A DNA stretch of 64,000 nucleotides from Streptomyces sp. LUP30 (GCF_001746365.1 NZ_MJAJ01000001.1:379182-443181); one strand, 5' to 3'; counted from the stretch's first letter, positions 26,265-34,958 are shown. Notes: generated from the letters alone by a model not told the origin. A program made the numbers and translations.

Positions 26265-26970
26265 TCACCCCTTTCGTCCGTCGGCCGGGAAGGGGCGCAG
26301 GTGCACCAGCAGGGCCTCCGGCCGTTCTTCCGGGATGAAGTGGCCGCATTCCGGCATCTCGGCGCCGGTGACGTCGTCCGCGTACGCGCGCCAGATCTCC
26401 AGTGTCGGCAGAGGGGGCGGCAGCCCGACCGAACCCCACAGCGCGAGTACCGGCATGGTCAGGCGACGGCCCTCGACCGCGTCGGTCTCGTCGAGGGCGA
26501 CGTCCTCCTCCATGGCTCGGTAGTCGTCGAAGCTCGCCCGCAGGGCGCCCGGCCGGGAGAACGCGCGGACGTAGTCGTCGACCGCTTCGGGTGTCAGGGC
26601 CAGGGCGGTTGTAGGTCCACCGCTCGAAGAAGTACGCGAGGTACCCGCGGATGTCGGGTCCCACGAGGCGCTCTGGCAGGTCCGGCTGCATCTGGAGGAG
26701 CCAGTGCCGGTAACCGGAGGCAAGCGAGGCGTCAAGGCGGCGGAACATCTCCCGGGTCGGCACGATGTCGAGCACGGCCAGCCGCTCCACCTGGTCCGGA
26801 CGGTCCAGCGCCCACCGGTGCCCGATACGCGCGCCACGGTCGTGCCCCACGACCGGGGCACCCTCGAAGCCGAGCGACTCGACGAGGCCGGCCACATCGG
26901 CGGCCATCCGCCGTAGCCCCCCGTTCACCAGGCTCTGTGAACCCAGCTTGTCGACGGGGGTGGGCGGTAT
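26265..26970 (-). pseudogene. Haloacetate dehalogenase-like alpha/beta hydrolase, truncated and frameshifted
   Basis: The first frame gives MAADVAGLVESLGFEGAPVV, GHDRGARIGHRWALD and LAVLDIVPTREMFRRLDA, closely matching fluoro/haloacetate dehalogenases, whose nucleophile is the Asp in GHDRG. Near 26610 the frame changes; the second frame continues LALTPEAVDDYVRAFSRPGA, FDDYRAMEEDVALDE, LTMPVLALWGS and MPECGHFIPEERPEAL with the catalytic His. The N-terminal about 80 residues, including the HGFP oxyanion region, are missing. Converges on the MFS exporter; divergent from a TetR regulator, its probable former controller. Confidence 0.8.
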
Positions 26971-27137
26971 GCGCTTCCGGGGATCCCGGCCCGCACCGGC
27001 GCGTCGAGGTCCCCGTCCCGCCGGGAGGAGCACGCGTCCTGCCAGGTCGACCCACCGACCGTGATATTACGTACGACAGGCCATGGATTAGGCTGGGGTG
27101 CGACGCAACATCGTCACGGAGCGAGTGGAGAACGCCA

Positions 27138-27710
27138 GTGGTGCGCTACGCCAAGGAGCACAAGGAGGTCACGCGGCAGCGGATCATCCAAAAGGCCGGG
27201 CAGCGGTTCAAGCAGGACGGCATAGACGGCTCAGGCGTCTCCACCCTGATGTCGGACGCCGGGCTCACCAACGGGGCCTTCTACGCCCACTTCGCGTCCA
27301 AGGACGACCTCGTCGCCAACGTCGTCGCGGCGGAACTGCGCGCACAGGTGGAGGCGTACGACACCCTGCGGCCGGGACGCCAGGGGCTCGAAGACCTCAT
27401 TCGCCAGTACCTCTCGCCCGAGCACCGGGACCACCCCGGCGCCGGATGCCCCTCCGCCGCCCTGCTCGACGAGATAGGCCGCTGCGGCGACGCGACCAGG
27501 CAGGCCTATACCGACGGCGCGAAGGCCATCGTCGACGAGATCGCCGCCCGGCTCACGCCGGAGGACCCGCGGTCCGCGCGCGGCAAGGCCGTCGGCCTCT
27601 ACACCATGATGGTCGGAACCCTGCAGCTGTCCCGCGCGCTCTCCGACCGGTCGTTCGCGGACGAGGTGCTCGAGCAGGGGATCGAGAACGGTCTCGCCTT
27701 CCTGCGCTGA
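27138..27710 (+). CDS. TetR-family regulator (paralogue 1)
   Basis: 190 residues: RQRIIQKAGQRFKQDGIDGS, then VSTLMSDAGLTNGAFYAHF, the TetR helix-turn-helix. The C-terminal part has CPSAALLDEIGRC and TLQLSRALSDRSFADEVLEQ. It is by eye identical at well over half of its positions to the TetR protein encoded at 29492-30094, including the Cys-containing CPSAALLDEIGRC. GTG start at 27138 with GGAG 7 bases upstream; the adjacent GTG at 27141 is an alternative. It is divergent from the broken dehalogenase. Confidence 0.9.
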   Translation: MVRYAKEHKEVTRQRIIQKAGQRFKQDGIDGSGVSTLMSDAGLTNGAFYAHFASKDDLVANVVAAELRAQVEAYDTLRPGRQGLEDLIRQYLSPEHRDHPGAGCPSAALLDEIGRCGDATRQAYTDGAKAIVDEIAARLTPEDPRSARGKAVGLYTMMVGTLQLSRALSDRSFADEVLEQGIENGLAFLR

Positions 27711-27978
27711 GCCCTCTCGCGCCGAGCCTTCCCGCGTCGAGCGGGAGGGACGGCCGATCCGCGGCACGGTGAGGCGCGTGCCGGAAGGCCACTCGCCTCC
27801 GCCGCGTCACACCCGGGACATCGGCCTCTAACGGCACTCCCGCCGTCGCGGAGCGTTCCTGGAACCCGGGTTACCGGAACCGGGCAGGTCAGACACACCG
27901 AACCGGACCTCGAGCCGCACGTCCCGTCGGGCGTCACGGCTCTGAGGGAGTCTTCTCGGCTTGAGGGACGTGCGGTGC

Positions 27979-28848
27979 CTAGGGCCGTGCGAGGAACTCG
28001 AGAGCCGTCGGCACGAACTGCTCGTGGAACTGGAAGATTCCGCCGTGACCGGCATCGGGGTAGATCACCAGCTCGGCGTTCGGCAGCCGGCGGGCCATGT
28101 CGGCCGAGTTCGACGTCGGCACCATCCTGTCGTGGTCGCCGTTGGCGACGAGCACGGGCTGATGAATGACGGAAAGATCGTGCGGCCGCTCCAGCCCCCA
28201 GCGGTGAATGGCCTTCAGCTGGGTGAGGTACGCGATCGGGGAGATCGCCTTGTCCCGCTCCTGGGTGCGTTCCTTGAGCCGGGCCAGGAACTCCTTGCCG
28301 GCCCGGCGCCCGTTGGCCGTGCGGGTGAAGAAGAGGAACTGCTTGGGGTCCTGAAGGGTGAACAGCGCCCGGACGGTGTCGAGATGGGACAGCCGGGTCA
28401 CGTTCTTGATGCCCTCGCCGCCGGCCGGGCCGGTACCCGTGAGGATCAGCTTGCGGACGAGCTGCGGCTCCTCCTCCACGATCACCTGGGCGATCATGCC
28501 GCCCATCGAGAAGCCGTGGATGTCCACCTGCTCGAGTCCGAGCGCACGGATGAAGGTGACCGCGTCCTTCGCCATCGCCTGAATGGTGTCCGGCGCCGAA
28601 CCGCTGGACGCGCCGACGCCCCGGTTGTCGAACGTGATGACCCGGTGCTTGGCGGCGAAGCCGTCGACGACCCGGGGATCCCAGTTGTCCAGCACGGCGG
28701 CGAGGTGGGTGATGAACACCACCGGAACACCGGTGCGCGGGCCGAGGTCGCGGTAGGCGAAGGTCACTCCCCCGGCGGTGACGGTGCGGGTCGGTGCGTC
28801 CTTGTACGACGTCACGACATCACTCCGTGCTGCTTCTGCGTCATTCAT
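27979..28848 (-). CDS. Alpha/beta-fold hydrolase
   Basis: 289 residues with a full catalytic set: nucleophile elbow GFSMGGMIAQ, acid in NGDHDRMVP and base His in YPDAGHGGIFQF. The pre-elbow strand HRVITFDNRGVGASSG is also typical. The ATG at 28848 has AAGGG upstream; the frame is open to 29166 but the family begins here. It is the kind of esterase/lactonase-like protein often induced by xenobiotics under TetR control. A strong 18-bp palindrome lies 180 bases upstream, between it and the second TetR gene. Substrate unknown. Confidence 0.9.
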   Translation of the reverse strand: MNDAEAARSDVVTSYKDAPTRTVTAGGVTFAYRDLGPRTGVPVVFITHLAAVLDNWDPRVVDGFAAKHRVITFDNRGVGASSGSAPDTIQAMAKDAVTFIRALGLEQVDIHGFSMGGMIAQVIVEEEPQLVRKLILTGTGPAGGEGIKNVTRLSHLDTVRALFTLQDPKQFLFFTRTANGRRAGKEFLARLKERTQERDKAISPIAYLTQLKAIHRWGLERPHDLSVIHQPVLVANGDHDRMVPTSNSADMARRLPNAELVIYPDAGHGGIFQFHEQFVPTALEFLARP

Positions 28849-29025
28849 GGTCGTGCCCTTCTGGGGGGCTGCTGCAAGCGTCCGCCTCTTCTCCTTGCCG
28901 GAGGGGAGGAGGCCACAGAGCAGGTACACGGTTCTCTCGGCTGCGGCTGTGCAGTCCGGGGTCGGGTCGAAGACTGAGGGAGTCGGACCGTGTGGGGTCG
29001 ATCCCTTCGACCTCCCCCGACTATT

Positions 29026-29043
29026 GAAGTATGAACATACTTC
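29026..29043. promoter_or_regulatory. 18-bp palindrome upstream of the alpha/beta hydrolase
   Basis: Perfect arms GAAGTATG and CATACTTC with a 2-base AA spacer, in an AT-rich patch about 180 bases upstream of the hydrolase start. It has the size and form of a TetR/MarR dimer site. Which regulator binds it is not known. The rest of 28849-29208 shows no gene. Confidence 0.65.
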
Positions 29044-29208
29044 CATACGGGCGCAAGCGGCGAGCCGGACGAAATGGCGTCGATGTCGGGACCCGCGCAC
29101 CGACACCGCCCAAAAAACAGGCGGGGCCACCTCGCACGCTCGCGAGGCGGCCCCGCGATGACGCACCGACTACCGCCCGGACGGGGATCAGCGGCGCGGC
29201 GGAAATGA

Positions 29209-29300
29209 TCAGGCGGCGAGGAAGTCGGCCACTTACTCGGTGAGCGACTTGGCGTACCAGAAGAGGAAGTCATGGCCGGAGTCGCCGACCCGCGACGAGC
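29209..29300 (-). pseudogene. Last residues of a second alpha/beta hydrolase
   Basis: A minus-strand frame reads SGHDFLFWYAKSLTE, an in-frame stop, then VADFLAA and stop, which matches the catalytic-His C terminus of alpha/beta hydrolases. Only this tail remains. It lies just upstream of and divergent from TetR paralogue 2, mirroring the arrangement of paralogue 1 with its broken hydrolase. Confidence 0.55.
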
Positions 29301-29410
29301 CACGGAGCGGGATGCGAACCGAGCGACGGAAGTGGTCGGAGGCGGGCATAGGGACACGACCGCGGGCGGCCGCTCCATCGCCGCACAAGGGGTGACCATC
29401 ACACGGGATC

Positions 29411-29434
29411 ATTGGATTACGTTCACAATCCAAT
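29411..29434. promoter_or_regulatory. Inverted repeat before TetR paralogue 2
   Basis: Perfect 8-bp arms ATTGGATT and AATCCAAT with an 8-base spacer, 57 bases upstream of the TetR start. It overlaps the decamer ATTACGTTCA (29416-29425) shared with the SDR promoter at 23660. Likely an autoregulatory operator. Confidence 0.65.
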
Positions 29435-29491
29435 ACAGTGGAGGAGCCGGTGGAGGGTGAGAGATCCTTCCGGTGACTGAAGGAGTGTGCG

Positions 29492-30094
29492 GTGCGATAC
29501 GGGAAAGAGCACAACCAGGCGACCAGGCAGCGGATCATCGAGACAGCCGGCCGCCGGTTCAAGAGGGACGGCATAGACGGCTCGGGCATCGCGGCACTGA
29601 TGAAGGACGCGGGTCTGACCAACGGCGCCTTCTACACGCACTTCACGTCCAAGGACGAACTCGTGGCGACCACGGTCGCCGACCAACTGCACACCCAGAA
29701 CGCGAACATCGTCGCGCACGCGGCCCCCGGCCACGCCGGACTCGAACAGATCGTCCGGTGGTACCTGTCCCCCTGGCACCGCGACAGCCCCGGCGACGGC
29801 TGCCCCTCCGCCGCTCTGCTCGACGAGATCGGACGCTGCACGCACCCGACCAAGCAGGCTTACACCGACGGCGTGCTGGTCATCGCCAACGGCATCGCCG
29901 CCCGTCTGGCGCCCGACGATCCGCTCTCGGTCCGCACCAAAACACTCAGCACCTACGCCATGATGGCCGGGACACTGCAGCTCTCCCGGGCCCTCGCCGA
30001 CCGGTGGCTCGCCGATGAGGTCCTTGAGCAGGGCATCCACAACGCCCTCGCACTGCTGGATGTCGAGCATGAGCGCGCCGGGACCGCGAGCTGA
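29492..30094 (+). CDS. TetR-family regulator (paralogue 2)
   Basis: 200 residues: MRYGKEHNQATRQRIIETAG, then FKRDGIDGSGIAALMKDAGL and TNGAFYTHFTSKDELVA in the DNA-binding domain; CPSAALLDEIGRC and TLQLSRALADRWLADEVLEQ in the ligand domain. The GTG at 29492 follows AGGAG by 7 bases. The near-identical recognition helix to that of paralogue 1 implies that both may bind similar operators. An inverted repeat lies in its promoter. The likely targets are the alpha/beta hydrolase genes on either side and perhaps the SDR-MFS pair. Confidence 0.9.
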   Translation: MRYGKEHNQATRQRIIETAGRRFKRDGIDGSGIAALMKDAGLTNGAFYTHFTSKDELVATTVADQLHTQNANIVAHAAPGHAGLEQIVRWYLSPWHRDSPGDGCPSAALLDEIGRCTHPTKQAYTDGVLVIANGIAARLAPDDPLSVRTKTLSTYAMMAGTLQLSRALADRWLADEVLEQGIHNALALLDVEHERAGTAS

Positions 30095-30185
30095 GACAGC
30101 CGACCGAAGCTGCCCGTCGGCAGCTCGCGTCGGCTCGCGTCGGCTCGCGGCCGCGCATCCCGCGCACCCTCGCGGCAGGGACGAC

Positions 30186-30305
30186 GTGCCGATCCGGATC
30201 CGGGCAGCGAGCATCAACCCGCTCGGCCTCATGGTCCGGGACGCGGAGATGAAGACGGTCCCGCCGTACCGGGTCACGTTCGTCCTGGGCAAAGACCTGG
30301 AGAGG
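30186..30305 (+). pseudogene. N-terminal fragment of a quinone oxidoreductase-like gene
   Basis: About 40 residues (VPIRIRAASINPLGLMVRDA, then MKTVPPYRVTFVLGKDLE) resemble the GroES-like start of zinc-free NADPH:quinone reductases, which read ASVNPxDxxxRxG and LG-DxAG. The rest is missing, and no start codon remains. The remainder of 30095-30471 holds nothing else identifiable. Confidence 0.5.
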
Positions 30306-30471
30306 CGGCCGCCGCGCGCATGCCCGAGGACAGCGGACTCCTCGGCGGTGAGGTCGTGTCGAGCCGGGCGGTCACGGCTCCCTGCGGGTGCCGCTGGATG
30401 AGGGTGTCGCGGTGCCCGCATCTGCGGACAGCACGTAGCTGGGGCTCCCACGCCGCTTCGGCAGTCGGCGC

Positions 30472-32289
30472 TCAGGACGTGCCGCGGCTGCGGTGCAGGG
30501 CCGTGGGCGCACCGGCGGACTGGCTGCCCTCATCACCGAGGCTGATGGTGTCGGCAGCGGTCAGCTGGACCACGTACAGGTGGCCGCTCTCGCACTGCAG
30601 CGAGGTGTCCGAGCGGTTGGTCGCGTGGCTCGCGGCCGCGACGAACGTGGCTGTCGTGCCGCGCACCGACCGTAGTTCCAGGGCTTCCGTGCAGCCGACC
30701 TCGCGGCCGGTGCCGGCCTCCTTGATGTTGCTGACCTGCTTGCCGGCCAGTTCGCCCGCCTCGGCGGTGTGCAGGGTGAGGGTCACGGTGAACGACGCGG
30801 TGCGCGGGTGCTGTTGGCCGTCCGCGTCAGGGTTGCCCGGCCCCGTGCCGGTCCAGACACCCGCCCATGCGGCGGAGAGGGCGGGCGCGGAGGACGACGG
30901 GGCCGGGGAGGCCGTGGAGCCTTCACCGGCCGTCTCCTTCCCGAACGGGTTGCCCAGCAGGACGCCGGTCACCAGGGCGGCCACCGCGAGAACGGAACCG
31001 GCGACGGTCCAGCGGACGCGGCGGCGTGCGCCCCCCTCCCGATGGAGGGGCGACGCGTCGTGCGGTCCGAACCCGGCCGGCCCGGCGGTGCCGGGGGCGA
31101 AAGGACCGCTGGGCTGCATGGTGCCAGGGGTGAACAGGCCGTACGGCGTGGGGGCGTCCGGAATCGGCCGGCCGTACGGGGCCGGGGTGTCGGGGGGCGG
31201 CGCGTACGGCGTGGCGGGGGTCGCGTGGTCGAGGGACGGAGGCAGGGACCCCACCCCGGCGGTCGCCGGCACGGGCGGTCTCCCGCCGGCGGACCTCACC
31301 GCGTCCGACGCCGCCTGCCCCTGGCCGTGCTGCGGTACCGCGCATCGGTGTGCGACGTCCTCCTCGCGAGCCGCGAGGTCGGCGCCGAGTCCGGGCGGGA
31401 GCGAGCCCTTCCACGTGCCGGCCACCGAAGCGGGGCCGCCCTCGTGAGCGGCCGTCCGCGGGTCGTCCGCGGCCCGCCCTCGGCGCAGCCGGTCCGCCAA
31501 CTCGGCGCTGTCCGGCCGGTCCTCGGGCCGCTTCGCCAGGCAGTCGCGGATCAGCGGGGCCAGTTCGGCCGGTACGCCGTCCAGACGGGGCGGCTCGTGG
31601 ACGATGCGGTAGAGCAGGGAGGCGGCCGAGGGCTGCTCACCGGGATATTCGAAGGGACCGGTGCCGGTCGCGGCGAACACCAGGACGGCGCCCAGGGAGA
31701 AGACGTCGCCCGCCTCGGTGACGGCTCCCCCGGCGGCCTGTTCGGGAGCGAGGTAGCCGGGCGAGCCGATGACACCGCCGGTGCTGGTGTGGCGGGAGTC
31801 GTCGGCGGCCCGGGCGATGCCGAAGTCGATGAGCATGGGCCGGTCACGGCCGAGCAGGACGTTGGACGGTTTGACGTCCCGGTGGGTGAGGCCGCAGGCG
31901 TGCACGGCGGCCAGCGCCGCGGCGAGTTCGGCGGCCAGGGTGCGCAGGGCGACGGGCGGCAGCGGCCCGTGACCGGCGACCCAGTCGGACAGGGCAGGCG
32001 CGGCGACGTACTCGGTGACCAGCCACAGCGGGCGGTGGCCGGACGGGCTGAAGTCCACCACCGAAACGGTCCACGGGGAGCGGACGCGGTCGCTGGTGCG
32101 GATCTCCCGGGCGAAACGCCGCTCGAAGTCCGGGGCGGCGGTGAGGTCGGGCCGGACCGTCTTCAGCGCCAGGGGGCGGCCGGTCGGCGTGCGCGACAGA
32201 TAGACCTGCCCCATACCGCCCGCGCCGAGCCGGGCCAGCAGCGGATAGCCGCCGATCGTGGCCGGATCCGTACTCTCCAACGGCTCCAC
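30472..32289 (-). CDS. Membrane Ser/Thr protein kinase (PknB-like)
   Basis: 605 residues. The kinase domain (about 15-270) has the glycine loop LGAGGMGQVYLSR, Lys43 in LALKTVRP, HRDVKPSNVLL with catalytic Asp138, DFGIARA and GSPGYLAPEQ. A Pro/Gly-rich juxtamembrane linker (about 340-420) leads to one transmembrane helix (about 428-446) and an extracytoplasmic domain of about 155 residues with Cys-containing, beta-rich sequence and no PASTA repeats. That domain probably senses an envelope signal; homologous tails are found in Streptomyces kinases that I cannot name. The GTG at 32289 has GGGAGG upstream. It is divergent from the deaminase-ASCH gene. Confidence 0.93.
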   Translation of the reverse strand: MEPLESTDPATIGGYPLLARLGAGGMGQVYLSRTPTGRPLALKTVRPDLTAAPDFERRFAREIRTSDRVRSPWTVSVVDFSPSGHRPLWLVTEYVAAPALSDWVAGHGPLPPVALRTLAAELAAALAAVHACGLTHRDVKPSNVLLGRDRPMLIDFGIARAADDSRHTSTGGVIGSPGYLAPEQAAGGAVTEAGDVFSLGAVLVFAATGTGPFEYPGEQPSAASLLYRIVHEPPRLDGVPAELAPLIRDCLAKRPEDRPDSAELADRLRRGRAADDPRTAAHEGGPASVAGTWKGSLPPGLGADLAAREEDVAHRCAVPQHGQGQAASDAVRSAGGRPPVPATAGVGSLPPSLDHATPATPYAPPPDTPAPYGRPIPDAPTPYGLFTPGTMQPSGPFAPGTAGPAGFGPHDASPLHREGGARRRVRWTVAGSVLAVAALVTGVLLGNPFGKETAGEGSTASPAPSSSAPALSAAWAGVWTGTGPGNPDADGQQHPRTASFTVTLTLHTAEAGELAGKQVSNIKEAGTGREVGCTEALELRSVRGTTATFVAAASHATNRSDTSLQCESGHLYVVQLTAADTISLGDEGSQSAGAPTALHRSRGTS

Positions 32290-32496
32290 GTACGCCTCCC
32301 CCTGGTCACCTCACCCCATGACGGAAGCAGGATAGTGGGAGAGCACGGAAGGTGACCTGGCGGACGTCCTCGTGCTCCATCCCTGCCCACGGGACCTCCG
32401 CAGGGGCCCAGTCAGGGCAACCGAAAACCCGTGGAGCCCACCTGCGTGGCGTGGAATGCTCTTCGGCGACTGCCGGCGGAAGGGAAGGCTGAAAAC

Positions 32497-33300
32497 GTGT
32501 ACGTACCGTCATCTGCACGAGCTCTCGATGACGACGAGCGTGAGCTCGTGGAGTTGGCACGCCGCACCATAGACGCGCATACCGACGCCGGGCCCGACGA
32601 AGACGGGATCCACACGATGGGCGCCGCGGTCATGGCCGCCGACTACCGGATGTTCGCCGGCGTGAACCTCTACCACTTCACCGGCGGACCCTGCGCCGAA
32701 CTCGTGGCTCTGGGAGCCGCACGAGCCCAGGGCGCCCGCCAGATGCGCTGCATCGTCGCCGTGGGAAACCACGGACGCGGGGTCATCGGCCCGTGCGGGC
32801 GCGATCGGCAGGTCTTCGTGGACTACTACCCCACCATGCGCGTCATCGTGCCCACGCCCGTGGGGCCCAGGTCCGTTCTCGCCGCCGACCTGATGCCGCT
32901 GACTCAGCGATGGACCCCGGAAGGCATGAACGGTCTCGACCCCTCGCTCTACCAGGACCCCGAGACGGCCGGTCCCCCGGTCATCCGGTTCAACCCCCGT
33001 TACCTCGAAGACGTCCGCTCCGGCGCCAAGACCAGGACCACCCGCTTCCGGGACCCGGCCCAGCTCGGGCCGGCACGGCTGGTGTTCGAGAGCGACCCCA
33101 ACGTCGTTCTGACGGCAGAGGTGACCGGCATCAGGCACTGCCTGGTCAGCGACCTCACCGACCAGGACGCCCAAGCCGAGGGGCTGACGACCGCAACCGA
33201 ACTCCGGGAAGGCCTCAAGATCCACTACCCGGATCTGGCGGCAACCGACGAAGTCGACGTCATCACCTTCCAGATCAACGACAAGACAGGCGCCCCTTAA
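32497..33300 (+). CDS. Cytidine deaminase-like domain fused to an ASCH domain
   Basis: 267 residues from the GTG at 32497, which has GGAAGG 8 bases upstream; a GTG at 32431 is also in frame but precedes the domain. Residues about 15-130 are a cytidine/blasticidin-S deaminase-like fold: LARRTIDAHTDAGPDEDG, HFTGGPCAELVALGAARA (Cys66, catalytic Glu68) and IGPCGRDRQVFVDYYP. The usual PCxxC zinc pair is PCGRD, so the last zinc ligand is Asp103. Residues about 160-262 are an ASCH domain: VIRFNPRYLEDVRSGAKTRT, PARLVFESDP and LTDQDAQAEGL. ASCH proteins such as YqfB hydrolyse N4-acetylcytidine (family knowledge). The pairing suggests modified-cytidine metabolism. Confidence 0.85.
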   Translation: MYVPSSARALDDDERELVELARRTIDAHTDAGPDEDGIHTMGAAVMAADYRMFAGVNLYHFTGGPCAELVALGAARAQGARQMRCIVAVGNHGRGVIGPCGRDRQVFVDYYPTMRVIVPTPVGPRSVLAADLMPLTQRWTPEGMNGLDPSLYQDPETAGPPVIRFNPRYLEDVRSGAKTRTTRFRDPAQLGPARLVFESDPNVVLTAEVTGIRHCLVSDLTDQDAQAEGLTTATELREGLKIHYPDLAATDEVDVITFQINDKTGAP

Positions 33301-33340
33301 ACCACGGGCGGACACGTACGCAGGCTCAGCGCCGAACGTT

Positions 33341-33394
33341 CCATGGCGACAGCTCACCGATGACCAGTGGGAACTCATCGAGCTGTACGGGTGA
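33341..33394 (+). mobile_element. Transposase N-terminal scrap (IS5-like)
   Basis: One frame gives WRQLTDDQWELIELYG, the standard opening of IS5-group transposases (LTDxQWxLIEP), then stops at a sharp junction with another transposase relic. No inverted repeat or further transposase sequence is present. Confidence 0.6.
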
Positions 33395-33395
33395 T

Positions 33396-33690
33396 GGTGG
33401 AGCGGTCGATGCCGAACAGCGTTCCCGGCACCACGTGCGACAGGTCGTGCCCGCAGAGAGATCAGCGTGGCCACGAGCCGGTCGGCGACCACCGACCGGT
33501 GGCGGGTGCCGGCACCCGCGTCCCGCTGCCCCTGGCCCCACCTCGGGCAGCATGACGGCGCCCCCTTTCCTAGCCTGCCAGGGCACCGCCAACTCCTCGA
33601 CCAAGCAGGCGAGATGACGCCGTGAGACCCTGTGAACAGCCGATGGGCCAGCACCGCCCGATCGACCGTGATCACCAGAGTTGGATCATG
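33396..33690 (-). mobile_element. Truncated, frameshifted transposase with HTH_Tnp_4-like domain
   Basis: Read on the minus strand in three frames: an N-terminal part near LVEELAVPWQARKGG, then SVVADRLVATLISLRA, and after a one-base shift LSHVVPGTLFGIDRSTITRT, the helix-turn-helix of IS5/IS1647-type transposases. The catalytic DDE portion is gone, cut at the join with the other IS scrap near 33395. The rest of 33691-33984 shows no gene. Confidence 0.6.
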
Positions 33691-33984
33691 CCGCCGGCCA
33701 GGGCCCGCACCAACCTGAACACCCAAACGTTCTCCCAACGAGCTCCCGCCCGGGGCACTTTGGCCATGCAGGTTCAACTGTCGCGAGTACTGCTGCCAAG
33801 CCTCGTTGCAGTCACTGTGTGCGCTGGGGGCGTCCGCTCCAGACATGGTGACCGGACCGTGGGAGGACACGCCGGGCAAGGGCGCATCCCCGCTCACGCG
33901 TCGACGGCTTCTACGACTGGGCCGTGGCACCGGATCGCCGCGTTGCCGGGATGTGCCGGTTCCCGCCCGGAGCCGGCCGGGGGG

Positions 33985-34797
33985 TCAGTCCAGTGTGGGG
34001 CGTATGCGGCGTGCGGTGCGTGCGGGCCGCCCGACTGCGGCGTACCAGACGAGGGCCGCGCATATGAAGGCCGTCGCCGCGGAGACCAGTGACCTTGTGA
34101 GGGTGTCGTTCCGGGCGCCGGAAGCGAGGGCGATGGCCATTGCCGCCGTCAAAGTGATGACGGGCAGCGCACGGGTGCTCCGTGTGGCGCTTGACGCGGC
34201 GGCCGGCGGCAGCAGCCAGGTTGCGAGTCCGTAGCAGACACAGGCCAACAGGGTGGCCCCCAGCACTTCGCTGGGCCGGTGGCCGCCCATGGTCGCGCTG
34301 GCGGCGGCGATACAGGCGAGCCACAACACACCGGCCGTGGCGACGTAGGGGCGTATGCGGGGGGAGACCACGAGGACGGCGGCGAGAGTCAGCGCGGCGG
34401 GGATGGCGGTGTGCCCGCTGGGGAAACCCTGATCAAGGAGATTCTCGGGCGCGCCCACCAGATCGGGGCGAGGCAGGGTCGATTTGAGCACCTCCTTGCC
34501 TCCGGTCGTGAAAATGACGACTCCGAGCGCCGCACACCCGGGCCACCAGCACCGCCGCACCAGGGTGATGACCACGATGACGGCCAGGCCCACCATCAGG
34601 GTGGGCTTGGCGCTCAATTCCAGCGGCGGCAGGGGCGTCGAGCCGTAGGCCGCTCCGGACAGGGGGTAGATCCATGCTTTTTCGCCGCCCTGCTTACCGA
34701 GACCGAAGAGGGCGTTCTCAGCTCGTTGCCCCCACGGGGTGCAGTCGGCGAGAAGGTAGACCGTCAGGAACCCGAGGGAGTACAGCAGAGCCGGCAT
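33985..34797 (-). CDS. PAP2-family membrane phosphatase
   Basis: 270 residues, about six transmembrane helices. All three acid-phosphatase motifs are visible: KEVLKSTLPRPD (K-x6-RP), PSGHTAIPAAL, and GGHRPSEVLGATL, where the last Asp of the usual H-x3-D is Glu. Expected to dephosphorylate lipid phosphates such as phosphatidate or undecaprenyl pyrophosphate at the outer membrane face. ATG start at 34797; no strong ribosome binding site. It is separated from the PadR unit by about 200 bases containing a 12-bp tandem duplication. Confidence 0.88.
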   Translation of the reverse strand: MPALLYSLGFLTVYLLADCTPWGQRAENALFGLGKQGGEKAWIYPLSGAAYGSTPLPPLELSAKPTLMVGLAVIVVITLVRRCWWPGCAALGVVIFTTGGKEVLKSTLPRPDLVGAPENLLDQGFPSGHTAIPAALTLAAVLVVSPRIRPYVATAGVLWLACIAAASATMGGHRPSEVLGATLLACVCYGLATWLLPPAAASSATRSTRALPVITLTAAMAIALASGARNDTLTRSLVSAATAFICAALVWYAAVGRPARTARRIRPTLD

Positions 34798-34934
34798 CCA
34801 CCGCCGTGTCGTACGCGACGGGCTGGGAACGTCGGGGTCCTGCGTCGAGGCCCCCCCCCACGGTGTGCGGGCAGGGTCGGAGAATCGTGCTGAGTCATCG
34901 CTCTGTTTCTTCCGTTGCAGGGAGTTGGGTCACG

Positions 34935-34958
34935 CACGTCTTGTGGCACGTCTTGTGG
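34935..34958. repeat. Tandem duplication of a 12-bp unit
   Basis: CACGTCTTGTGG occurs twice head-to-tail (34935-34946 and 34947-34958), followed by CACG. It lies in the intergenic space upstream of the PAP2 gene. Confidence 0.8.
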
